NCBI RefSeq assembly: GCF_014207355.1
Contig: NZ_JACHEF010000003.1
Span: forward strand, 843,763 to 907,762
From: Mesorhizobium sangaii
Lineage (GTDB): Bacteria > Pseudomonadota > Alphaproteobacteria > Rhizobiales > Rhizobiaceae
Length of the DNA: 64,000 nucleotides
Direction of reading: 5' to 3'
A program made the translations under genes and the position numbers. The notes beneath the pieces were generated by a model. The model made no database searches. It had not been told where the DNA came from and was given only the letters and a program-made list of their open reading frames with translations. Below are positions 17,870-26,439 of this stretch, one piece after another; positions within the stretch are counted from its first letter, which is position 1, and every line of letters begins with the position of its first letter.

Positions 17870-19659
17870 GGCCGCCTGTCATGCAAGGTGACGACGGTTG
17901 GTGCGCGTTCGCCGCCCGGGGCCTGTTCCGGCCGCACATTGGCTGGGCGCGTCATCTTCGCCAGCACTTCGTCCCGCGGTCCCATCGCCTGTACCGTTCC
18001 GCCGGCCATGACCAGAACCGTATCGATATTCGCCAGTGCTGCGGGCCGATGTGCGATGACGACGACGATGCCACCTCGGTCGCGTACGCCCTTTATGGCT
18101 GCGCCCAGGGCGATGTCGCCTTCGCCGTCCAGATTGGAATTCGGCTCGTCGAGAACGACGAGGAAGGGATCACCATACAATGCCCTCGCCAGACCGACCA
18201 TCTGGCGCTGACCTCCGGAAAGTGCTGAGCCGCCTTCGCCGATGCGCGTCTGGAAACCGTCGCTCAGCCGGAGGATCATCTGTTTGACCCCGGCAGCTTC
18301 GGCCGCCGCAACAACCGCATCCGCGCTCGCGTTGGCGTTGAAGCGGTTGATGTTCTCGGCAACGGTGCCCTCAAACAGTTCGATGTCCTGCGGCAGGTAG
18401 CCGACGTCGCGTCCAAGCGCTTCTTCATCGAATTGATCGAGTGCGGCCGCATCAAGACGCACAGTGCCGCGGAGAGGGGTCCATGCACCGACGAGCGCAC
18501 GCGCCAGCGTGGACTTGCCTGACGCGCTTGCTCCGATGATGCCCAGCCCGGCTCCCGCCTGCAAGGAGAACGCCACATTCTGGATGATTGGTTTTTGCTG
18601 GCCGGGAGCACCGACCGAGACCGCCTCGACCGACAGTGTCTCCCGAGGCCGTGGAAGCGTAAGAGGCGCTTCTTGTGCGTCGGCGTTGCGCAGCATCTGT
18701 TTGAGCCGGCCATAGCTCTGTCTGGTGGAAACCCAGGGGCGCCAGTTGGCGATGACGAGATCGACGGGCGACAGTGCCCTGGCGAGCATGATCGACGTCG
18801 CGATCATGATGCCAGGCGATGCCTCGCCTTCGATCACCAGGTAAGCCCCAAGTCCGAGCATCAGCGATTGCAGGATCATTCGCCACGTCCGCGAGACGGT
18901 CCCGGTCGCGCCGACGACATCGGAAATTCGCAACTGATTGGCAAGATAGGCTTCGCTCCGGTCCTGCCAGAGACCGCTGATGCGAGGTCCCATGCCAAGT
19001 GCACGAACCACCTCCGCGTTCCGGCGTCCGGCATCGGAAAGCTGCTTGCGGGAAATGGACGATTCCATCGCCCGTTTGGCGGGCCCTCGGCTTAAGCCTT
19101 CGGCAACCAGGGTCAGCAAGACGCTCACGATCGCGCCGGCGGTCGCAAGCGCCCCCAGCAGCGGATGGAGGAAAAAGATGCCGACCAGGTAGAAGGGCAG
19201 CCAGGGCAGATCGAAGAAGGCTGTCGGGCCCGATCCCGAGATGAAGCTGCGTATCTGGTCGAGATCGCCGATCGGCTGAAGCCGTGTGCCTTCCTGACCG
19301 GACCTGAGAGGGAGCGAGACCGAGAGAGCAAAGACAGCGGGTTGCAGGCTGGTGTCGAAACGCCTGCCGATCCGCGCCAGCAGCCTGAGCCGCAGGAGAT
19401 CAAGCAGACCATAGGCGATATAAAGTCCCGCCATGGCGATCGAGAGCACTGTCAGGGTCGGAATGCTGTGCGAAGGCAGGACGCGGTCATAGACCTGAAG
19501 CATGTAGAGCGAGCCGGTCAGACCAAGCAGGTTGATCATCCCCGAGAAAACGGCAACGCAAACCAGTGCCGCGGCGCACGACCTTAGCGCACGGCTGGGC
19601 GCGGACAATCCCGCTGGCGCAGGACGGGAGCCGCCGCGGTTCTGTATCTGAATTGCCAC
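17866..19659 (-). CDS. Type I secretion permease/ATPase (PrsD family)
   Basis: A 597-residue ABC exporter half-transporter. The N-terminal half holds about six transmembrane helices (starting ALVCVAVFSGMINLLGLTGS). The C-terminal ATPase domain has Walker A GASASGKST, signature ALSGGQRQMVGLARAL, Walker B FLVVLDEPNSNLD and the H-loop VIAHRP. No N-terminal C39 peptidase is present, as expected for exporters of RTX proteins with uncleaved C-terminal signals. It lies 17 bases after an RTX gene and overlaps the adaptor gene, giving an RTX-ATPase-adaptor operon. Confidence 0.93.
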   Translation of the reverse strand: MAIQIQNRGGSRPAPAGLSAPSRALRSCAAALVCVAVFSGMINLLGLTGSLYMLQVYDRVLPSHSIPTLTVLSIAMAGLYIAYGLLDLLRLRLLARIGRRFDTSLQPAVFALSVSLPLRSGQEGTRLQPIGDLDQIRSFISGSGPTAFFDLPWLPFYLVGIFFLHPLLGALATAGAIVSVLLTLVAEGLSRGPAKRAMESSISRKQLSDAGRRNAEVVRALGMGPRISGLWQDRSEAYLANQLRISDVVGATGTVSRTWRMILQSLMLGLGAYLVIEGEASPGIMIATSIMLARALSPVDLVIANWRPWVSTRQSYGRLKQMLRNADAQEAPLTLPRPRETLSVEAVSVGAPGQQKPIIQNVAFSLQAGAGLGIIGASASGKSTLARALVGAWTPLRGTVRLDAAALDQFDEEALGRDVGYLPQDIELFEGTVAENINRFNANASADAVVAAAEAAGVKQMILRLSDGFQTRIGEGGSALSGGQRQMVGLARALYGDPFLVVLDEPNSNLDGEGDIALGAAIKGVRDRGGIVVVIAHRPAALANIDTVLVMAGGTVQAMGPRDEVLAKMTRPANVRPEQAPGGERAPTVVTLHDRRP

Positions 19660-19676
19660 GTGCCCCCGCTTAATGT

Positions 19677-21167
19677 TCAGACTACGACGAAATCGGCGTT
19701 GGTCAGCGCCAGGTTTGCGGCAAGTGTGGCGAAATGGGTGGAACCACCCGCTGCACTGCCGTTGCTGTCATAGGTGAGCCAGCCGGTATCCGTCTCATAG
19801 ATGATATGATCGTTGCCGTCACCCGCAAGGCCGGTGGTGTTCTTAACGAACTGTTCCGCTGTCAGCGTGCCGTTGCCGCCAAGCGCCGCGAAGATGGCGT
19901 TATCGACCTGGATGGTGTCGTCGACCACCGAGAAGTCGGTGATGCGGTCGACATTGGCAGAGGCGTTCAGCGCCGTGGTGAAGACGAAGGTGTCATGCCC
20001 GGTGCTGCCGGACAGCATGTCGTTGCCGAGGAGGCCGTTGATGATGTTGTTGCCTGAATTGCCGGTGATGATGTTGGCGGTCGAGTTGCCTGTGCCATTG
20101 ATGGAAGCCGCGCTGCGCAGCGCCAGGTTCTCCAGCTCCTGGCCGGAAAGATTGAAGCTGACATAGGCCTGGACATTGTCGGTGCCGCCGCCGTTGGCCT
20201 CGATGACATGATCGCCGGCATTGTCGACGTAATAGGTATCGTTGCCTTGAGCACCACTCATGGTGTCGGCACCGGCAAGGCCGTTGATGATGTTGTTGCC
20301 GCTGTTGCCGGTGATGATGTTGGCAGCAGAATTACCGGTGCCGTTGATCGAGGCCGCGCCGCGCAGCGCCAGGGTCTCCAGTTCCTGTCCCGACAGGTTG
20401 AAGCTGACATAGGCCTGCACATTGTCGGTGCCGCCGCCATTGGCCTCGATGACATGGTCGCCGGCATTGTCGACATAATAGGTGTCGTTGCCTTGCGCGC
20501 CGCTCATGGTGTCGGCACCGGCAAGGCCGTTGATGATGTTGCTGCCTGAATTGCCGGTGATGATGTTGGCAATGGAATTGCCGATGCCGTTGATCGAGGC
20601 CGCGCCTCGAAGCGTCAGGTTCTCCAGCTCCTGACCGGAGAGATTGAAGGAAATCGTGCTGTTGACTGTATCGGTGCCCTGGCCATTGGCCTCGAGGACA
20701 ACGTCGCCGGCATTGTCGACCCAGTAGGTGTCGTTGCCGGTGCCACCGCTCATCGTGTCGGCGCCGGCGCCGCCATTGATGGTGTCGGCGCCGCCGAACC
20801 CATAGAGCACGTCGTGCAGCGGCGTTCCGTTCAGCGTGTCATTGCCACTCAGCGCAAGATTGAGCAGACCCATCGTGTCATTGCTCATGACGAAGCCCAC
20901 AACATCGGTGGCCGCTACGTTCAGGCCCGTGATCTGCAGCACCGTGCTGCCAGCAACCACATATTGGACGGATGTGACGGTTCCACCGGTAGGGACGCCG
21001 GCGTTATAAGTGAATCCAGAGCCCTGAAAGAGTGTGTAATTCGACGCGTCGTCAAAAAACCTTGCATAGAGAGGCTGGGCGTCCTCGAAGTCGTAGTCGA
21101 GCAGTGCTCCCACCTGCAGCGTATCGAAATTCAGTCCAAAAACCGTACCACCGCTGACCACAGCCAT
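19677..21167 (-). CDS. RTX calcium-binding exoprotein
   Basis: A 496-residue secreted protein. Residues 1-110 form an N-terminal region I do not recognise (MAVVSGGTVFGLNFDTLQVG). After a first RTX block (LSGNDTLNGTPLHDVLYGFG) come three copies of an 82-residue module, each with glycine-aspartate RTX turns (GADTMSGAQGNDTYYVDNAG) and a spacer (QAYVSFNLSGQELE). The last 100 residues (TALNASANVDRITDFSVVDD to ALTNADFVVV) are nearly the same as in the three following RTX proteins and are the likely type I secretion signal. It is the first gene of the secretion operon, 17 bases before the ATPase. Confidence 0.88.
   Translation of the reverse strand: MAVVSGGTVFGLNFDTLQVGALLDYDFEDAQPLYARFFDDASNYTLFQGSGFTYNAGVPTGGTVTSVQYVVAGSTVLQITGLNVAATDVVGFVMSNDTMGLLNLALSGNDTLNGTPLHDVLYGFGGADTINGGAGADTMSGGTGNDTYWVDNAGDVVLEANGQGTDTVNSTISFNLSGQELENLTLRGAASINGIGNSIANIITGNSGSNIINGLAGADTMSGAQGNDTYYVDNAGDHVIEANGGGTDNVQAYVSFNLSGQELETLALRGAASINGTGNSAANIITGNSGNNIINGLAGADTMSGAQGNDTYYVDNAGDHVIEANGGGTDNVQAYVSFNLSGQELENLALRSAASINGTGNSTANIITGNSGNNIINGLLGNDMLSGSTGHDTFVFTTALNASANVDRITDFSVVDDTIQVDNAIFAALGGNGTLTAEQFVKNTTGLAGDGNDHIIYETDTGWLTYDSNGSAAGGSTHFATLAANLALTNADFVVV
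20017..20754. repeat. Three 246-bp tandem units in the first RTX gene
   Basis: The phase mark GTGTCGG recurs at 20263, 20509 and 20755 (ATGTCG at 20017), exactly 246 bases apart, so each unit is 82 codons and keeps frame. Confidence 0.85.
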
Positions 21168-21334
21168 GACGTTCTCCCACCCAAGATTAACAACCCCACC
21201 TAAACTTACGAGGTTTCCTGAAACAGTACAACTGACCGTTCTTACTTGCAGTTAGCCGGCGAGGGTTCGGGATGGAATTGTTGCGATGCACTTTGGCGGC
21301 GGCGGCAAGGTCCGCTTCGGCCGGCATGACTTCC

Positions 21335-23427
21335 TTACACCACGACAAAATCGGCATTGGTCAGCGCCAGGTTGGCGGCCAGCGTGGCGAAATGGGTCGA
21401 GCCACCCGCCGCGCTGCCGTTGCTGTCATAATAGAGCCAGCCGGTGTCCGTCTCGTAGATGATGTGGTCGGTGCCGTCGGCGGCAAGGCCGGTGGTGTTC
21501 TTGACGAACTGGTCGGCCGTCAGTGTGCCGTTGCCGCCAAGCGCTGCAAAGATCGCATTGTCGACCTGGATGGTATCCTCGACCACCGAGAAGTCGGTGA
21601 TGCGGTCGACGTTGGTGGAGGCGTTCAGCGCCGTTGTGAAGACGAAGGTATCGTTGCCGGTGCTGCCGGACAGAGTGTCGTTGCCGAGCAGGCCGTCGAT
21701 AATGTTGTTGCCGGAATTGCCGGTGATGATGTTGGCAGTCGAATTGCCGGTGCCGTTGATCGAAGCCGAGCTGCGCAGCGCCAGATTCTCCAGCTCCTGT
21801 CCCGACAGGTTGAACGAGACGTAGGCCTGGACATTGTCGGTGCCCTGGCCATTGAGCTCGATCACGTGGTCGCCGGCATTGTCGACATAGTAGGTGTCGT
21901 TGCCGGTGCTGCCACTCATCGTGTCGGCGCCGCCGAGGCCGTCGATGACGTTGTTGCCACTGTTGCCAGTGATGATGTTGGCGGTCGAATTGCCGGTGCC
22001 GTTGATGGAGGCCGAGCTCCGCAGCGCCAAGTTCTCCAGCTCCTGGCCGGAAAGATTGAAGCTGACATAGGCCTGGACATTGTCGGTGCCCTGGCCGTGA
22101 GCTCGACGACATGGTCGCCGACATTGTCGACGTAATAGGTGTCGTTACCGGCCCCGCCTTGCATGGTGTCGGCGCCTTCCTTGCCGTCCAGCGTATCGTT
22201 GCCGCCGAGGCCGATGAGCGTGTTGACGCCCGAATTGCCGTTCATCGCGTTGGCCAGGCTGTTGCCGGTGGCGTTGATCGAGGCCGCGCTGCGCAGTGCG
22301 ACGTTCTCGATGTTGCCCGTGAAATGGTTGCCGTCACTAAGGTTGATCGAAATATAGCCATTGACGATATCCGAGCCGTTGGCGCCGGCGGTGCTTTCAC
22401 TGACGATATCGCCGGCATTGTCGACGAAGTATGTGTCGTCACCGGCCCCGCCATACATGGTGTCGGCACCTGCCTTGCCATCCAGCGTGTCGTTGCCGGC
22501 CTTGCCATCCAAGTGGTCGCCGCCCGAGGAACCATATATGGCTTGGGTGCCGTCGGCGCCGATCAGCGTCAAGGCATTCGTGCCCAGCCCGACTATAGAT
22601 GAAATGCCGTTGACCGCCGTCACGGATACCGACGTGCGGATGGTCGACTGGCCCATCAGGTCGATCTTGGCGTTGAAGCCGGCAGCGATCGTCGCTGTGA
22701 GAACCACCGGCGTCACCTGGTCGCCGCCGGCGAACGTGATGGTCTTGAGACCGGCCGTCAGTTCCTCGGAATAGCCGCCGGCACTGCCGCTGGCCGTGTT
22801 CGGTCCGCCGCTGACGGAGACAGTTATGTTGCCGCGGCCTTCGCCGATCGAATAGAACTGGTCGGCGGTCACGGTATCGTTGAAGGCGACACCGGTGAGA
22901 AACTGGTGGTTGGCGCCTGGGCGGCCGAAATCTTCGGTCAGCATCGTCGCGTTGAGGCCTTGATAGATGCCCTGGGCCTGGCCGACACCGACCTCCTGAT
23001 AGTCCGGATCCATCAAATTGACCCGGTGGCCGCGGCCAGGGTAGTTCGCATCGACAAACAGAAGTTGATGGAGCTGCAGAGACATCTCCGGTGTGAGAGT
23101 ACCGGAAGTAGCGCTGTACGCGATGTTTTCACCTGCAGTATTCCAGTCATAGCCAGCGGCCGTTATCCGGGCGAATGGATCGTGGCCGCTCAGATCAGTG
23201 TGCGAAAAGTAGTCGTTGTCGATCATGTCCTGGCTATGAGCCCGCGCCACGCCGAGCAGCGTGTCGTTCATCGCCAGCGGCTGCTTCATCGCGGTGGAGA
23301 TGGTCTCGTTGGCCGGGACCCCCTCATTGAGGCTTATGCCGTATCGGGCGGCTTCAGCGGCGGGATCGAGCCGCGCGCGATTGATCAGTTCCAGGATTGC
23401 CTGCTCGACAGCACTCTGATTGGCCAT
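21335..23427 (-). pseudogene. CAP/SCP-domain RTX exoprotein, frameshifted
   Basis: The frame from 23427 begins with a CAP/SCP domain (ILELINRARLDPAAEAARYG, ARAHSQDMIDNDYFSHTD, NLMDPDYQEVGVGQA) covering about residues 5-170. Two short beta regions and RTX blocks follow. At DHVVEL the sequence leaves the RTX pattern and runs out of frame; the correct continuation (NGQGTDNVQ, then LALRSSASINGTGN) is in another frame and ends at 21335 with the common secretion tail. The cause is one missing base near 22098: the plus strand reads GGCCGTGAGC where all other copies have GGCCGTTGAGC. Repaired, it would be about 697 residues. As read, the product lacks its secretion signal. Either real decay or a sequence error. 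Confidence 0.8.
21675..22165. repeat. RTX units of the CAP gene, one 246 bp and one 245 bp
   Basis: The phase mark GTGTCG occurs at 21675, 21921 and 22166. The second interval is 245 instead of 246 bases, which independently locates the single-base deletion that breaks the CAP/SCP gene. Confidence 0.85.
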
Positions 23428-23557
23428 GACTTATCCCATCCAGTATTGGGCGAGTATTATTTTTAGGCAACATGCTGCCGAAACACCAGCCGGCTGGAAG
23501 AAAACCTGCTCAAAAGCCGTGCCATTCAAAGCTTGAACGGGTTGCACAGGAGATACG

Positions 23558-23604
23558 CCCACGCAATCGCAGGCGCCGTAATCGGGCGCCTGCGATTGCG
23601 TGGG
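23558..23604. terminator. Perfect 20-bp stem-loop after the serralysin-like gene
   Basis: Left arm 23558-23577 (CCCACGCAATCGCAGGCGCC) pairs perfectly with 23585-23604 around a seven-base loop. It lies 20 bases beyond the stop of the minus-strand metallopeptidase gene, where a terminator is expected, but there is no T-run on either strand. It may end transcription through another factor or protect the mRNA 3' end. Confidence 0.6.
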
Positions 23605-23624
23605 GAGCTCTACATTCGAGCGGG

Positions 23625-26258
23625 TCAGACCACGGCGAAATCGGCGTTGGTGAGCGCCAGATTGGCGGTCAGCGTGGCGAAGTGGGTTGAGCCGCCAGCG
23701 GCGCTGCCGTCGCTGTCATAGTAGAGCCAGCCGGTATCCGTCTCATAGATGATGTGGTCGTTGCCGTCGCCGGCAAGGCCGGTGGTATTCTTGACGAACT
23801 GGTCGGCCGTCAGCGTGCCGTTGCCGCCAAGCGCTGCAAAGATCCCATTGTCGAGCTGGATGGTGTCGTCGACCACCGAGAAATCGGTGATGCGGTCGAC
23901 GTTGGTCGAGGCGTTGAGCGCTGTGGTAAAGACGAAGGTATCCTGGCCGATGCTGCCGGACAGCGTGTCGTTGCCGAGGAGGCCGTCGATGATGTTGTTG
24001 CCGGAATTGCCGGTGATGACATTGGCAATGGAGTTGCCGGTGCCGTTGATGTTGCCAGTGCTTCTCAGCGCCAGACTCTCAAGCTCCTGACCGGAAAGAT
24101 TGAACGAGACATAGGCCTGGACATTGTCGATGCCCTGGCCGTTGAGCTCGATGACGTGGTCGCCGGCATTGTCAACATAGTAGGTGTCGTTGCCTTGTGC
24201 GCCGCTCATCGTGTCGGCGCCTGCAAGGCCGTCGATGATGTTGTCACCGGTGTTGCCGGTGATGATGTTGGCAGTCGAATTGCCGGTGCCGTTGATGGAA
24301 GCCGAGCTGCGCAGCGCCAAGTTCTCCAGCTCCTGGCCGGAGAGGTTGAAGCTGACATAGGCCTGCACATTGTCGGTGCCCTGGCCGTTGAGCTCGATGA
24401 CATGATCGCCGACATTGTCGACGTAGTAGGTGTCGTTGCCTTGCGCGCCGCTCATCGTGTCGGCACCGCCGAGGCCGTCGATGATGTTGTTGCCGGTATT
24501 GCCGGTGATGATGTTGCCAGCTGAATTGCCGGTGCCGTTGATCGAAGCCGAGCTGCGCAACGCTAGGTTCTCCAGCTCCTGTCCGGAAAGATTGAAGCTG
24601 ACATAGGCCTGGACATTGTCGATGCCCTGGCCGTTGAGCTCGATCACGTGATCACCGGCATTGTCGACATAATAGGTGTCGTTGCCGGTGCTGCCGCTCA
24701 TCGTGTCGGCACCGCCGAGGCCGTTGATGATGTTGTTGCCGCTGTTGCCGTTGATGATGTTGGCGATGGAGTTGCCGGTGCCGTTGATCGAAGCCGCGCT
24801 GCGCAGCGCCAGGTTCTCAAGCTCCTGGCCGGAGAGGTTGAAGGAGACGTAGGCCTGGACATTGTCGATGCCGCCGCCATTCGCCTCGATGACATGGTCG
24901 CCGGCATTGTCGACGTAATAGGTATCGTTGCCGGTGCTGCCGCTCATCGTATCGGCGCCGGCGAGCCCATCGATGACGTTGTTGCCGGAATTGCCGTTGA
25001 TGATGTTGGCAGCGGAATTGCCGGTGCCGTTGATCGAAGCCGCGCTGCGCAGCGCCAAGTTCTCCAGCTCCTGTCCCGACAGATTGAAGCTGACATAGGC
25101 CTGCACATTGTCGGTGCCCTGGCCATTGGCCTCGATGACAAGGTCGCCGGCATTGTCGACATAGTAGGTGTCGTTGCCGATGCCGCCTTGCATGATGTCG
25201 GCGCCACCGCGGCCGTCGATCACATTGGCAGCATTATTCCCGACGACGGTATCGGCATGTGCGCTGCCGATGACGTTTTCGATCGTTGTCGAGAACGCAA
25301 GGCCCAGATTTCGCTCCCATTCATAGGCCGGGGTGGTCGGATCAGTCAGGGTGTTTCGAATAAAGTCCCCAAAGCCACCAAATTGCGCGGTGAGGTCAGC
25401 AATCTGATTCTCGACATTGTAGTAATCGAGGTCCGAATAGGCGCCGGGGCGCAAATCGACGGTCGAACCTCGTGAAAGCGCGGTTAGGTCTAGGGTGTCC
25501 GTGCCGCCAGCATCGTAGATCGCCTGCCTGCCATTCAAGCCATTGTCGGTAAAGGTGTAGACGGTATTACCGGTGGCAGTGGTCGAATCTGCGCCGTAAT
25601 GGGACTGAATCGCCATGATATCGAGCACCATTGGCGTAAAGGACGACGTTCCCTCCACGCTGTAAGCGATGCCCCCGCCGCCGCCGTCTGACCAAGTGAA
25701 GAAATAGTCTTCCGAGGTGTAGCTCATCACCGTGTAGGTTCTGCTGTCGTACCCCGCTGGCACCGTCGGCGCCTCGAAGGGGTGTTTCAGTCCCAGGGCA
25801 TGCCCGGATTCGTGGATGAGAATCTGGAAATCAGAGGTATCCTGGGCGAAACTGGATGACTTATAGGTCTCGTCGACCCAGATGTCGCCGTTGACAGCCA
25901 TTGCCGTGTTGCCGGGGAGGGGCGGGCCATAGGCATAGGCGGCTGTGCCTGAGCCCTCGCGCGCTGTGACGTCGGTGAATGCGACGCGGATTTTCCCGGG
26001 GATTGCGTCCGATACCTCAGTTATCGAAGGCGCGATCAACGCGTCCCAAAGAGACAACGCGGTCCGAAAGCTCGCCGCCTGGGTGCTGTCGAAAGGTCCA
26101 GACTGAGCGTCGAAAGGCTCTCCCGACCCATAATCTGTCTCCCAGAGTGAACCGGCGCCTGGAATTGAGTAAGTGATCGTCGAGCCGGACCACTTCGCAC
26201 CGTCCACGTCAACAAGCCCATTCCGAGCCTGTGTCACGGTCACATTTGTCAAAGTCAT
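23625..26258 (-). CDS. Serralysin-like metallopeptidase with RTX repeats
   Basis: An 877-residue secreted zinc protease of the M10B (serralysin) type. The zinc motif HESGHALGLKHP lies at about residue 149-160 and the Met-turn VMSYTS about 20 residues later. A peptidase M10 C-terminal type region follows (DIMAIQSHYGAD, TDTLDLTALS). Five 82-residue RTX modules and the shared secretion tail (ALTNADFAVV) complete it. The ATG at 26258 has GGGGGG about 7 bases upstream; the open frame extends further to 26390 but that part is not protein-like. No Sec signal is present, as expected for type I export. It is one of two such proteases in tandem. Confidence 0.9.
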   Translation of the reverse strand: MTLTNVTVTQARNGLVDVDGAKWSGSTITYSIPGAGSLWETDYGSGEPFDAQSGPFDSTQAASFRTALSLWDALIAPSITEVSDAIPGKIRVAFTDVTAREGSGTAAYAYGPPLPGNTAMAVNGDIWVDETYKSSSFAQDTSDFQILIHESGHALGLKHPFEAPTVPAGYDSRTYTVMSYTSEDYFFTWSDGGGGGIAYSVEGTSSFTPMVLDIMAIQSHYGADSTTATGNTVYTFTDNGLNGRQAIYDAGGTDTLDLTALSRGSTVDLRPGAYSDLDYYNVENQIADLTAQFGGFGDFIRNTLTDPTTPAYEWERNLGLAFSTTIENVIGSAHADTVVGNNAANVIDGRGGADIMQGGIGNDTYYVDNAGDLVIEANGQGTDNVQAYVSFNLSGQELENLALRSAASINGTGNSAANIINGNSGNNVIDGLAGADTMSGSTGNDTYYVDNAGDHVIEANGGGIDNVQAYVSFNLSGQELENLALRSAASINGTGNSIANIINGNSGNNIINGLGGADTMSGSTGNDTYYVDNAGDHVIELNGQGIDNVQAYVSFNLSGQELENLALRSSASINGTGNSAGNIITGNTGNNIIDGLGGADTMSGAQGNDTYYVDNVGDHVIELNGQGTDNVQAYVSFNLSGQELENLALRSSASINGTGNSTANIITGNTGDNIIDGLAGADTMSGAQGNDTYYVDNAGDHVIELNGQGIDNVQAYVSFNLSGQELESLALRSTGNINGTGNSIANVITGNSGNNIIDGLLGNDTLSGSIGQDTFVFTTALNASTNVDRITDFSVVDDTIQLDNGIFAALGGNGTLTADQFVKNTTGLAGDGNDHIIYETDTGWLYYDSDGSAAGGSTHFATLTANLALTNADFAVV
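23965..25194. repeat. Five 246-bp tandem units in the serralysin-like gene
   Basis: Phase marks occur at 23965, 24211, 24457, 24703, 24949 and 25195, each 246 bases apart. Units are nearly identical to those of the neighbouring RTX genes. Confidence 0.88.
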
Positions 26259-26439
26259 CGCGCACCCCCCGCGGTTGTTGGACGATAATATTCGGCGACA
26301 GTATGGATCATAGACAACGGTGTCCGCTACGCTCGGAGAAATTCCAGGAAAAGTGTGAAACAGTTTCCTGTCCGGAATTGTGTCAAACAAAGAGAAAGAG
26401 CGGTTTTGCGTTCAGTGAAACGATGAACCGCTCCTACCT

